Positions 1 through 7,551 of a DNA stretch of 47,399 bases are shown here, piece by piece. A program made the position numbers and the translations under genes. Position 1 is the stretch's first letter. Each line of letters begins with the position of its first letter. This DNA is from Snodgrassella alvi_G. Lineage in GTDB: Bacteria; Pseudomonadota; Gammaproteobacteria; Burkholderiales; Neisseriaceae. The stretch lies in contig CAMLCH010000013.1 in assembly GCA_946478525.1 (NCBI GenBank), positions 1 to 47,399 of the forward strand. The letters are read 5' to 3'. Below the pieces are notes generated by a model. It ran no database searches, had not been told where the DNA came from, and saw only the letters and a list, made by a program, of their open reading frames with translations.

Positions 1-349
1 ATGCAGGCTAATGCTTAAATAGTGTTTTAATATGATATAAATTTAACTATTCTGAAGATAGATAATTTTTGCTCTAAATTTTATGAAGAAATATCAAAGT
101 ATTAATTTATTTTAAGTATGGTTTTAGGCAGATGATTTGATTTAATAATAAAGTTAATATATTCAGAAAATAAGTACGGGTAACTAATGATGTAAGAGAA
201 TTAACAAATGCATAGATTTTGAATTGTATTGTCATATTGATATGATTTTTAAATCTTATAGTTAATAATTCATAAATCTATGCATATACTTGAATGAAAA
301 AAATATAATATCAGTTAATAAAATATGAACATTGATTACTGATTCAAGT
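1..349. other. AT-rich gene-free stretch at the left edge
   Basis: No open reading frame with a convincing ribosome site is visible. The stretch is very AT-rich and holds one long inverted repeat (208-285, listed separately), downstream of the minus-strand lipoprotein gene. I see no tRNA or other recognisable RNA. Confidence 0.6.
208..285. repeat. Long inverted repeat with nested dyad
   Basis: The arms are ATGCATAGATTT (208-219) and AAATCTATGCAT (274-285), a perfect 12-bp match. The pairing extends inward to about 18 bp with one unpaired base (GAATT against AATTC). Inside the loop is a second small dyad, TCATA-ttga-TATGA. There is no T-run on either side, so it is not a classic terminator. 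It lies 65 bp beyond the stop codon of the lipoprotein gene. It could be an mRNA 3' structure, a cruciform or the remnant of a small mobile element; I cannot tell which. Confidence 0.6.
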
Positions 350-610
350 TTACCGACATTTTTTCGGACTTTCTCTTTTCAGTTCCTCATTTGTATTGAG
401 ATCGTAAATCCGGATTGTGGCTTTAGGAAATGCCTTGCATAGCGCAATTCTTGTTCTGTAAATTCCAGATCCCTGAGCCACCATTTGTAATTTAGGTGCT
501 AGTTCATTACCATTATCATCAAAAGCCTTAACACGGTAATCTCCGCTTAATGTCATACAGCCATTTAGCAATAAAATTACTGAAAGTAAGCCAATTTTTT
601 TCATCATCAT
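350..610 (-). CDS. Small putative lipoprotein of unknown function
   Basis: An 86-residue protein whose N-terminus (MMMKKIGLLSVILLLNGC) is a lipoprotein signal peptide: charged start, hydrophobic core, then LNGC as lipobox with Cys18 as the acylated residue. The mature part is about 69 residues, basic at the C-terminus (SPKKCR), with a second and third cysteine near the middle and the end that could form a disulfide. The frame stays open for 14 more codons upstream, but those residues are not signal-like. The triple ATG at 610-602 follows AGAG at a suitable distance, so I start there. I recognise no family. It is monocistronic, and its likely place is the periplasmic face of a membrane. Confidence 0.65.
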   Translation of the reverse strand: MMMKKIGLLSVILLLNGCMTLSGDYRVKAFDDNGNELAPKLQMVAQGSGIYRTRIALCKAFPKATIRIYDLNTNEELKRESPKKCR

Positions 611-873
611 ATTCTCTATATTGTTAGCAAAATGCTCTTTATACGGATGCAACGATACTAGTTTACTATAATTTACCTTTTGTATGTCTAGTTAACTTTG
701 ATTTATTAATTGCTTTGAATATGAATATAACAATGATAGGTAAAAAGTTAGTTATTTATTAAATATAATTAATTTGACTTTATTTGCTATGGAATGTGAT
801 TGTTGGCAAAGTTATTTGGCTGTTGTAATGAATTGATGAGGTGAAATGCTTTAATTGGTTGTATATCGTGTTT

Positions 874-914
874 ATTCAAACGGTAAATTAACGAGGTTAT
901 TTCACCGTTTGAAT
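874..914. repeat. Inverted repeat 3' of smpB, resembling an eroded uptake-sequence pair
   Basis: ATTCAAACGGT (874-884) and ACCGTTTGAAT (904-914) are perfect inverted 11-mers around a 19-nt spacer, starting 21 bp beyond the smpB stop. The position suits a terminator, but neither side has a U-run and the loop is long. The core ACCGTTTGAA differs from the Neisseria uptake core GCCGTCTGAA by two G/C-to-A/T transitions. A decayed uptake-sequence pair is possible but unproven. Confidence 0.5.
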
Positions 915-934
915 GTTGTCATTTTTGCCATGTT

Positions 935-1381
935 TTAACGTGTTTGTTTTAGTAGCCGTTGTTTTTCACGATTCCAGTCTTTTTCTTTGCTGCTTTGCCG
1001 TTTGTCATGTTGCTTTTTACCTTTGGCTAAACCCATTTCAATTTTTACAAAGCCATGGCTGTAATGCATGTTTACCGGTACAAGTGTATAGCCACTTCGT
1101 TCAACTTTGCCAATCAGTTTATTAATTTCTGACTGTTTTAATAGAAGTTTGCGCTGTCTGGTTGGATCAGGTTTAACATGGTTGGAAGCTGTAGGCAGAG
1201 CAGTAATGTGGCTGCCAAACAAATAAAATGCACCTTTTTTCCATTGGATATAGCTTTCTTTGATCTGGACACGTCCAGCACGAATAGCCTTTACTTCCCA
1301 GCCTTCTAGTACGATTCCAGCTTCAATTTTTTCTTCTATGAAATAGTCGTGAAAGGCTTTTTTATTGTTAATGATACTCAT
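935..1381 (-). CDS. smpB: SsrA-binding protein SmpB
   Basis: A 148-residue SmpB, the tmRNA partner that brings SsrA RNA to stalled ribosomes for trans-translation. The family features are clear: N-terminal NKKAFHDYFIEEKIEAGI, then LEGWEVKAIRAGRVQIKESY and YTLVPVNMHY of the OB-fold barrel. The C-terminal tail is basic (KGKKQHDKRQSSKEKDW, then REKQRLLKQ), the part that reaches the decoding centre. Length is close to the usual 150-160. The ATG has no good Shine-Dalgarno sequence in front, but the frame begins with the expected residues. It is transcribed alone, with a terminator separating it from the transporter gene upstream. The ssrA RNA gene is not in this window. Confidence 0.97.
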   Translation of the reverse strand: MSIINNKKAFHDYFIEEKIEAGIVLEGWEVKAIRAGRVQIKESYIQWKKGAFYLFGSHITALPTASNHVKPDPTRQRKLLLKQSEINKLIGKVERSGYTLVPVNMHYSHGFVKIEMGLAKGKKQHDKRQSSKEKDWNREKQRLLKQTR

Positions 1382-1474
1382 GATGGTTATGCGGTAATCA
1401 ATGATGAGTGTTTATTTTATCAGAAAGTTGCCATTAATGAGATGATTGGTATTATTGAATCAAACAAGTTAATA

Positions 1475-1503
1475 AAAAAACCGATTGTGATAATCGGTTT
1501 TTT
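1475..1503. terminator. Bidirectional Rho-independent terminator between the MHS transporter and smpB
   Basis: The stem AACCGATT / AATCGGTT is flanked by A-runs on the left and T-runs on the right, so it can work in both directions. It sits 8 bp beyond the stop of the minus-strand transporter and about 95 bp before the smpB start, isolating smpB transcription. Confidence 0.85.
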
Positions 1504-1510
1504 ATTAGGG

Positions 1511-2842
1511 TTAATGTTCCAGTTCCTGTTTATGCGTTTCCGGTAGTAGCATTACAGCAAGCATACTTAAGCCACAAGAAAGCATTAAGAACCAACCTAT
1601 ATATGTGGTGCCCATGGTACCAAAATCTCTTACCATTGAAGCAGCTGCGTAAGGTGTTAACGAGCCACCAAGAATGCCACCAAAACTGAAAGATATTGCA
1701 GCGCCAGTATAACGTACATTGGTTGGAAATATTTCGGGCAAAAAAGCAGCTAATGGTGTCCATAATATGCCCATAATAAATAATGCTGATGACAAAAATA
1801 TGGCAGCAGTGGTGATATCGGTTGAATTAATTAAATCTCCAAAATAGTAGCCAATAGCCATGGTTGCCACACCACCAATCAGGAAAATAGGGCGGCGACC
1901 GATGCGATCAGATAACCATGCTGATATCGGTGAAGCTATAGCCATGAAAATAATAGCGCCCATTAACATACTGAGGTAATCAATTTTATTAAACAATGGT
2001 GCAGTTTGCCACGGGTGTTGGGTGGTTGCATATTGTAAAGAAAAGACTGTAGTCAGAAAGAACAGGGTAAAACAGGACATGGCAGCCAGTGAACCCAGTA
2101 TAAGCTGTTTATAGTGTTGACGCACGGTACTTGCTAATGGCACTTTAGCTTGCGTTTGTTTGGCTACCATGTTGCGAAATGCATGGCTTTCAATGATGGA
2201 CATTCGTACATACATACCAACCCCTACTAGTACGATACTGAGAATAAAGGGGATACGCCAACCCCATGACATCATTTGTTCGGCGGTTAGCATTTTGGAT
2301 AACAGGATAAAGATTAGGCTGGCAGCAATAAAGCCAATAGGAGGACCGATTTGCGGAAACATGGCGAATAATGCGCGTTTGCCTTTGGGCGCGTTTTCAG
2401 TTGCCAGCAGGGCTGCGCCACCCCATTCACCACCTAAACCCAAACCCTGACAAAAGCGCAGTATACATAATAAAATCGGGGCGATGATACCGGCTTGCTG
2501 ATAAGTAGGTAACAGACCAATTAGGGTTGTACTGATTCCCATAATAAGCAGGGAGGCAATGAGGGTAGTTTTCCGGCCAACTTTATCACCAAAATGACCA
2601 AATAAGGCTGCGCCAATTGGTCGGGCTACAAAGGCGATACCAAAGGTGAGAAATGAACGCATCACGGATAATGAAGGATCTTCGTCGGGAAAAAACAGTG
2701 AACTGAGCACTAAGGCGGCGGCCAAACCGTAGATATAAAAATCATAAAATTCGACTGCGGTACCAACTAAACTGGCAATAGCTACTTTGGATGCCGAATT
2801 ATTTATGGTGTTGGCAGTAGTTTGCATAGATGTTTTTGTCAT
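1511..2842 (-). CDS. MFS transporter, metabolite:H+ symporter (MHS) family
   Basis: A 443-residue, 12-helix inner-membrane carrier of the MHS branch of the major facilitator superfamily (relatives: ShiA, ProP, YhjE). Visible signatures are TAVEFYDFYIYG in helix 1, the loop 2-3 motif GHFGDKVGRKTT, LRFCQGLGLGGEWGGAA in helix 4, the domain-repeat motif WLSDRIGRRP near residue 310, and LPETHKQE at the C-terminus. The substrate cannot be read from sequence; organic acids, shikimate-like compounds or osmolytes are carried by relatives. The start codon lies only 19 bp beyond the ilvC terminator hairpin, so expression may depend on read-through from the ilv operon. AGAG precedes the ATG. Confidence 0.9.
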   Translation of the reverse strand: MTKTSMQTTANTINNSASKVAIASLVGTAVEFYDFYIYGLAAALVLSSLFFPDEDPSLSVMRSFLTFGIAFVARPIGAALFGHFGDKVGRKTTLIASLLIMGISTTLIGLLPTYQQAGIIAPILLCILRFCQGLGLGGEWGGAALLATENAPKGKRALFAMFPQIGPPIGFIAASLIFILLSKMLTAEQMMSWGWRIPFILSIVLVGVGMYVRMSIIESHAFRNMVAKQTQAKVPLASTVRQHYKQLILGSLAAMSCFTLFFLTTVFSLQYATTQHPWQTAPLFNKIDYLSMLMGAIIFMAIASPISAWLSDRIGRRPIFLIGGVATMAIGYYFGDLINSTDITTAAIFLSSALFIMGILWTPLAAFLPEIFPTNVRYTGAAISFSFGGILGGSLTPYAAASMVRDFGTMGTTYIGWFLMLSCGLSMLAVMLLPETHKQELEH

Positions 2843-2861
2843 ATTAAATCTCTAGGATGAA

Positions 2862-2893
2862 AAAAGCTTGTATATCGAAACACACAAGCTTTT
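2862..2893 (-). terminator. Rho-independent terminator of ilvC
   Basis: On the minus strand, AAAAGCTTGT and ACAAGCTTTT form a 10-bp stem followed by further T residues, 34 bp beyond the ilvC stop. It leaves under 20 bp before the next minus-strand gene. Confidence 0.75.
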
Positions 2894-2926
2894 AACTTAG
2901 TTTTCTATTTCAAATATTGTTCCAGC

Positions 2927-3943
2927 TTAGTTTTTATCTTGATCTACCAGCTTGTTTTTGGCAATCCAAGGCATCATGCTGCGAAGTTGTTTACCAATCA
3001 CTTCAACCGGATGAGCTGCCATCTGACGGCGACGAGCAGTCATAGACGGATAGTTAGTGGCACCTTCAACAATGAAAGATTTAGCATAATCACCGTTCTG
3101 GATACGTTTCAACGCTTCACGCATTGCCTGACGAGATTGTTCATTGACTACTTGCGGACCGGTAAAGTATTCGCCATATTCAGCATTATTAGAGATGGAG
3201 TAATTCATGTTGGCAATACCGCCTTCATAAATCAAATCCACGATCAGCTTCATCTCATGCAAACACTCGAAATAAGCCATTTCAGGTGCATAGCCTGCTT
3301 CAACCAGTGTTTCAAAACCGGTTTTAATCAGTTCAACCAAGCCACCACATAGCACAGCTTGTTCACCAAATAAATCGGTTTCGGTTTCTTCTTTAAATGT
3401 GGTTTGAATAACGCCACCTTTGGTACCGCCATTGGCTGCTGCATAGGAAAGAGCAATATCTCTGGCTCGACCACTAGCATCCTGATGAACAGCAATTAGA
3501 CTGGGCACACCGCCACCCTTAAGAAATTCACTACGCACGGTATGACCAGGCCCTTTCGGGGCAATCATGATAACGTCGAGATTTTTAGCCGGAATAATTT
3601 GGTTGTAATGGATATTAAAGCCATGTGCAAATGCGACGGTTGCATTATCTTTGAGGTTTGGTGCAATTTCATTAGCATACACCGCAGGCTGATTTTCATC
3701 AGGAGCCAGGATCATGACTAAATCAGCAGCTTTGGTGGCTTCGGCAACTTCTCTTACATCATGTCCGGCATTTACTGCTTTTTGCCAGGACTGGCCGGTT
3801 TTACGTAAACCAACAATCACATTTACGCCAGAATCTTTCAGGTTGGCAGCATGGGCATGACCCTGAGAGCCATAACCTATAATGGCAACTGTTTTGCCTT
3901 TAATTAGTGATAGGTCGGCGTCTTTATCATAATAAACTTGCAT
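2927..3943 (-). CDS. ilvC: Ketol-acid reductoisomerase (class I)
   Basis: A 338-residue short-form (class I) acetohydroxyacid isomeroreductase, the second step of valine and isoleucine synthesis. It converts acetolactate or acetohydroxybutyrate to dihydroxy acids with NADPH and Mg2+. The N-terminal Rossmann motif GYGSQGHAHAANLKDSG is at residues 23-39. The metal-binding KARI region follows, with FKEETETDLFGEQ carrying the acidic ligands and later FECLHEMKLIVDLIYEGG and SISNNAEYGEY. AAGGA stands 6 nt before the ATG. It lies 81 bp downstream of ilvH and forms the end of the ilvIHC cluster. Confidence 0.98.
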   Translation of the reverse strand: MQVYYDKDADLSLIKGKTVAIIGYGSQGHAHAANLKDSGVNVIVGLRKTGQSWQKAVNAGHDVREVAEATKAADLVMILAPDENQPAVYANEIAPNLKDNATVAFAHGFNIHYNQIIPAKNLDVIMIAPKGPGHTVRSEFLKGGGVPSLIAVHQDASGRARDIALSYAAANGGTKGGVIQTTFKEETETDLFGEQAVLCGGLVELIKTGFETLVEAGYAPEMAYFECLHEMKLIVDLIYEGGIANMNYSISNNAEYGEYFTGPQVVNEQSRQAMREALKRIQNGDYAKSFIVEGATNYPSMTARRRQMAAHPVEVIGKQLRSMMPWIAKNKLVDQDKN

Positions 3944-4010
3944 TTTATTTCCTTAATTAAATTGTTTGTCTTTACTTTTGATGAGGGGATATTACGGCAT
4001 AATTTGGCGA

Positions 4011-4031
4011 TATCTGATACTCGATCAGATA
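4011..4031 (-). repeat. Small hairpin at the ilvH stop codon
   Basis: TATCTGAT (4011-4018) and ATCAGATA (4024-4031) are perfect inverted 8-mers around 5 bases and overlap the ilvH stop codon. No U-run follows, so it is more likely an mRNA stability or processing hairpin between ilvH and ilvC than a terminator. Confidence 0.45.
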
Positions 4032-4516
4032 CGAAGCATGCGTTCCCCTCGACCAATGCCTGCTGCTCCGGTGCGTACCGTTTCTAAGATAATACTTTTA
4101 CCGGTATTTTCTAAAAAAGCATCAAGTTTGTTACTGGTGCCGGTTATTTCGACGGTATAGGTTTTGTCGGTAACGTCGACAATTTGACCGCGGAATATAT
4201 CAGTCAGGCGCAGTATTTCGTCTCGATCTTTGCCAGTGGCACGTAATTTCACCAACATTAGTTCACGTTCTACATATTGGCTATCGTTCAGATCAATAAC
4301 TTTGATAACTTCAATCAATTTGTTCAGCTGTTTGGTAATCTGCTCAATAACTTTGTCTTCACCGTGCGTCACGATAGTCATGCGTGATAAAGTTTTGTCT
4401 TCTGTTGGAGAAACTGATAATGAATCAATGTTATATGCTCTGGCAGAGAAAAGTCCTACTATTCTGCTCATGGCACCTGACTGATTTTCCATCAGGATAG
4501 ATAATATATGTCTCAT
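4025..4516 (-). CDS. ilvH: Acetolactate synthase small (regulatory) subunit
   Basis: A 163-residue regulatory subunit that binds valine for feedback inhibition and raises activity of the catalytic subunit IlvI. The N-terminal ACT domain begins MRHILSILMENQSGAMSRIVGLFSARAYNIDSL (shown here as a region, residues 1-33). The C-terminal half contains ELMLVKLRA and the TDIFRGQIVDV stretch typical of IlvH. Its ATG overlaps the ilvI stop by four bases (ATGA, 4513-4516), the usual translational coupling for a 1:1 complex. Length matches E. coli IlvH. Confidence 0.97.
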   Translation of the reverse strand: MRHILSILMENQSGAMSRIVGLFSARAYNIDSLSVSPTEDKTLSRMTIVTHGEDKVIEQITKQLNKLIEVIKVIDLNDSQYVERELMLVKLRATGKDRDEILRLTDIFRGQIVDVTDKTYTVEITGTSNKLDAFLENTGKSIILETVRTGAAGIGRGERMLRI

Positions 4517-6285
4517 GATATGCTCCCTTTTTTGTCAGCATGGTCATGGGCATTACTGGAGGTATTTGTTTGCATGTGCTGCGGTAAAACCATTTCGTCC
4601 AGTCCTTTGCCATTACCTACCATTGGCAGAACATTTTGGGTACGGTCAGTGATGAAATCCATAAAAACTAATCGATCTTTGAGCGCAATCGCTTCTCTGA
4701 GCGCGCCTTCTACATCAGATGATTTGTCAACTCTGATACCAACGTGACCATAAGCTTCGGCTAGGCGGACAAAGTCCGGCAAGGAGTCCATATAGGTTTC
4801 GGAATAGCGGTTTTCATAATAGAGTTCTTGCCACTGACGCACCATACCAAGAAAACCATTGTTAAGATTAATCACTTTGATGGGGAGTCGATACTGATAG
4901 CAGGTGGAAAGCTCCTGTATGTTCATTTGAATGGAACCTTCACCAGTAATGCAAAATACATCCTCATTAGGATTAGCCAGTTTGGCGCCCATTGCGTAAG
5001 GCAGACCCACGCCCATGGTGCCCAAACCACCTGAATTGAGCCATTGTCTTGGTCGAATAAAGGGATAATGCTGGGCAGTGAACATTTGATGTTGTCCAAC
5101 ATCAGAGGTGACGATGGCATTATTGGCGGTGATTTTTGCTAGTGTGGCAATAACAAATTGTGGCTTGATGGTTTCACCAGTGTTGTCATACCAGAAACTG
5201 TTAGTACTACGCCAGTTTTCTATGGTTTTCCACCATTTCTCTAATGCATTATTATTGAAAGCGAGATTTTGCTTTTGCCATAATGCCAGCATATCGATTA
5301 AAACATTTTTAACGTCACCGACAATGGGTACATCCACTTTTACGCGTTTAGCAATGCTGGACGGATCAATATCAATGTGAATTATTTTTTTACCATCATT
5401 GGTGAATTTCTCCGGAACAGAGATTACTCTGTCATCTAAACGTGCACCGGCAATGACAACGACGTCGGCATTTTGTAAAGCTAAATTGGCTTCATAGCTG
5501 CCGTGCATGCCGACCATACCCAGAAATTGTTTACTGGTTGACGGAAACGCACCTAATCCCATTAGTGTACTGGCACAAGGAGTGCCGGTATGCTGAATAA
5601 AATCGGTCAGGATTTCACTGGCATTGGAAAGTATGGCTCCTCCACCATAAAGAACAATCGGTCTTTTTGCCGCAGCCAAAACCTGTACTGCTTTTTTAAT
5701 CTGACCGGTATGACCATGTGTAATAGGTTGGTAGGAACGGATGTTGATATCTTCCTGAGGATAGCTGAATTTGGCCATCGCTTGGGTAACATCTTTGGGT
5801 ACATCAATCACTACAACACCGGGACGACCAGTGCGTGCCAGCTGAAACGCTTTTTTTACTGTTTTGGCTAGATCGTTAACGTGGGTGACAAGAAAATTAT
5901 GTTTGACACAGGGGCGACTAATACCAATGGTGTCGACTTCCTGAAAAGCATCGGTGCCGATGGCCGGTGTTCCGACCTGTCCAGATATCACAACAAGGGG
6001 AACGGAGTCTGAATTTGCAGTGGCAATACCGGTGATGGCATTGGTGGCACCAGGCCCTGATGTTACTAAGGCCACTCCTATTTTTTCTCCGTTACTTGAG
6101 CGTGAATAGGCATCGGCTGCATGTACGGCTGCCTGTTCATGGCGCACCAGTACGTGATGGAATTTTTTTAGCTGGAAGATAGCGTCATAAATCTCAATGA
6201 CCGCTCCTCCAGGATAACCGAAAACATATTCTACATTTTCAGCTTTGAGACTCTGGACTAGGATCTGAGCTCCTGATAATTGCAT
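4513..6285 (-). CDS. ilvI: Acetolactate synthase large (catalytic) subunit
   Basis: A 590-residue ThDP/FAD/Mg2+ enzyme that condenses two pyruvates, or pyruvate and 2-oxobutyrate, in the first common step of branched-chain amino acid synthesis. Visible: FGYPGGAVIEIYDA and the cofactor-activating Glu in VRHEQAAVHAADAY, TSGPGATNAITGIA, and the C-terminal ThDP motif. That motif reads GEGSIQMNIQE ... NLNN; the usual GDG is GEG, which I believe is common in this IlvI subgroup and not a defect. AAGAGG precedes the ATG by five bases. Its 390-bp upstream region holds several dyads and a possible leader peptide (separate entries). Confidence 0.98.
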   Translation of the reverse strand: MQLSGAQILVQSLKAENVEYVFGYPGGAVIEIYDAIFQLKKFHHVLVRHEQAAVHAADAYSRSSNGEKIGVALVTSGPGATNAITGIATANSDSVPLVVISGQVGTPAIGTDAFQEVDTIGISRPCVKHNFLVTHVNDLAKTVKKAFQLARTGRPGVVVIDVPKDVTQAMAKFSYPQEDINIRSYQPITHGHTGQIKKAVQVLAAAKRPIVLYGGGAILSNASEILTDFIQHTGTPCASTLMGLGAFPSTSKQFLGMVGMHGSYEANLALQNADVVVIAGARLDDRVISVPEKFTNDGKKIIHIDIDPSSIAKRVKVDVPIVGDVKNVLIDMLALWQKQNLAFNNNALEKWWKTIENWRSTNSFWYDNTGETIKPQFVIATLAKITANNAIVTSDVGQHQMFTAQHYPFIRPRQWLNSGGLGTMGVGLPYAMGAKLANPNEDVFCITGEGSIQMNIQELSTCYQYRLPIKVINLNNGFLGMVRQWQELYYENRYSETYMDSLPDFVRLAEAYGHVGIRVDKSSDVEGALREAIALKDRLVFMDFITDRTQNVLPMVGNGKGLDEMVLPQHMQTNTSSNAHDHADKKGSIS

Positions 6286-6388
6286 ATAAACCTCTTATAT
6301 TCATGTAGTCCAACTGATACTGAACCAACGCATCTTTGTCTGGTAAGACTAATATATGCAGACAACGATTTAGGGTACGCGAATGCAT
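6239..6388 (-). other. Candidate ilv leader peptide with an Ile-Leu-Val-Leu codon run
   Basis: An unlisted 49-codon frame starts at ATG 6388 and runs through the leader into the first codons of ilvI in another frame, stopping at TGA 6241-6239. Residues 10-15 are L-H-I-L-V-L, encoded by CTG CAT ATA TTA GTC TTA: four branched-chain codons in a row just before a potential hairpin arm. This is what an attenuation leader would show. Against it, the Shine-Dalgarno is weak (AGAG, 11 nt away), the frame overlaps ilvI, and no U-run follows the hairpins. This is an inference only. Confidence 0.3.
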
Positions 6389-6675
6389 ATATTGTGATGC
6401 TCTATTGAAACGGTATCCGATAGTCGGATTAACAGGTTGGGTTGGTTAAACAAGTAGCTACAATAAAACAGTAAACAGTGTTAATCAAGCGTTAAAGTGT
6501 GAATATTTAGTATTTTTTAATGTTATAAAAGCAATTTATATCCAAAAAACAACAAAAATATGAAATGATGTGTTTATTTTGGACAATAATTTTGGATAAA
6601 TTATTTTTGTTTGTCTAATTTAAATAAATTTATTTGTATTTGACAATTTTGTGAATTTGGACAAGTTGTCTGTAT
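6286..6675 (-). promoter_or_regulatory. ilvI upstream region with overlapping dyads
   Basis: The 390-bp gap upstream of ilvI contains three dyads. These are TTGTCTG (6336-6342) with CAGACAA (6359-6365), AATATATGCA (6351-6360) with TGCATATATT (6384-6393), and ATCCGA-tag-TCGGAT (6415-6429). The first two share bases 6359-6360 and interleave, so they cannot both form as simple hairpins. Further out, 6577-6672 repeats the theme TTTGGACAA five times with minor changes (6577, 6590, 6611 inverted, 6639, 6656). A weak minus-strand promoter (TTGCTT, 16 nt, TACTAA) is possible near 6500-6540. Confidence 0.45.
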
Positions 6676-7551
6676 TTATTGAATGATAATATCAGCTCCA
6701 GCGGCTTTAGCTAAAGCTAAAAGCGTGGATTTGTCCATATAAGCATGCGCAAGGTGAGAAATATTAGCCACGATAGGCAGATGGCTGATTTTTTTGGCTT
6801 TAACAATGGCTTCAATATCCAGTCGATATGGTGCATTTCGTTCCAGACTCAATGTACCAGCTTCACCCAGCATGAGATGGTGATTACCCTTCAAAGCAAT
6901 ATGTTCGGCAGCGATCAGCCAATCGTCAATTTGATGATGTTTATCCTTACACAGTACTACTGGGACGTTAAGATAGCCGACTTCATCCAGTAAGGTTTGA
7001 TTAGACATTAACTCTCCGCCGAGATAAATGATATCTGCTTCAGCTTGCAGTGCAGGTTCAAGCTGTCGCACATCCCGGATTCTTAACCATACCGGTTTGT
7101 TATTTTGGTGTGCCAATCTGATTTGCTGTTGCATGGTGCTAAGTTGTTGTTGCTGACTATCTTTATGTTTAACAGTGTAAGGAGAAGTGCTTTGGTAAAA
7201 AGGATCAATAAAGATGCTGTTGCTATTAGGATGCTGTTGATCTGGCAGGACGGTAGAAACAAATTGAGTTTGATCTGCACCAAATTGAACGGCGCGTACA
7301 GTAATGACGGTATTTTCGGATTGTATCTCCCGGCTAATGATGCGCCAGTCCTGAACAACGCGCATCGCTTTTTCCACTCCGCTAAGTGCTTCCAGTTCTC
7401 TAGGCTGAAATACGCGTTCATCTCCAACTGCGCCGATGATCGTACGCTCTTTACCTCTGGAAATATGTTCTATTAAACCACGCTGACGGATAAACTGTAC
7501 TACATGATTTATCTCGATTTCGCTGGCCTGACGTTGCATTACAATGATCAT
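6676..7551 (-). CDS. Degenerate DAHP synthase-like protein (probably non-catalytic)
   Basis: A 291-residue relative of the AroF/AroA(Q)-type 3-deoxy-7-phosphoheptulonate synthases. Residues 1-75 (MIIVMQ ... VFQPRELEALSGVEKAMRV) are the N-terminal ferredoxin-like domain of that family. The following barrel is short and eroded. The metal-ligand GPC motif and the KPRTSPY region are missing, leaving only TSPYTVKH. The catalytic Lys of PVLLKRG is replaced in PVVLCKD, and CERGIRTYE has become GEAGTLSLE. The His motif is NISH rather than DPSH, and the chain stops at GADIIIQ, where the family has its last metal-binding Glu. I chose ATG 7551 because family members begin MIIVM; the frame could also open at TTG 7560. 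It is probably a regulatory or vestigial paralogue. Confidence 0.75.
   Translation of the reverse strand: MIIVMQRQASEIEINHVVQFIRQRGLIEHISRGKERTIIGAVGDERVFQPRELEALSGVEKAMRVVQDWRIISREIQSENTVITVRAVQFGADQTQFVSTVLPDQQHPNSNSIFIDPFYQSTSPYTVKHKDSQQQQLSTMQQQIRLAHQNNKPVWLRIRDVRQLEPALQAEADIIYLGGELMSNQTLLDEVGYLNVPVVLCKDKHHQIDDWLIAAEHIALKGNHHLMLGEAGTLSLERNAPYRLDIEAIVKAKKISHLPIVANISHLAHAYMDKSTLLALAKAAGADIIIQ

Noticed and set aside
4513..6285. GEG in place of GDG in the ThDP motif of IlvI as a possible defect
   Set aside because: The rest of the motif is intact, the change is conservative and, to my recollection, common in proteobacterial IlvI proteins.
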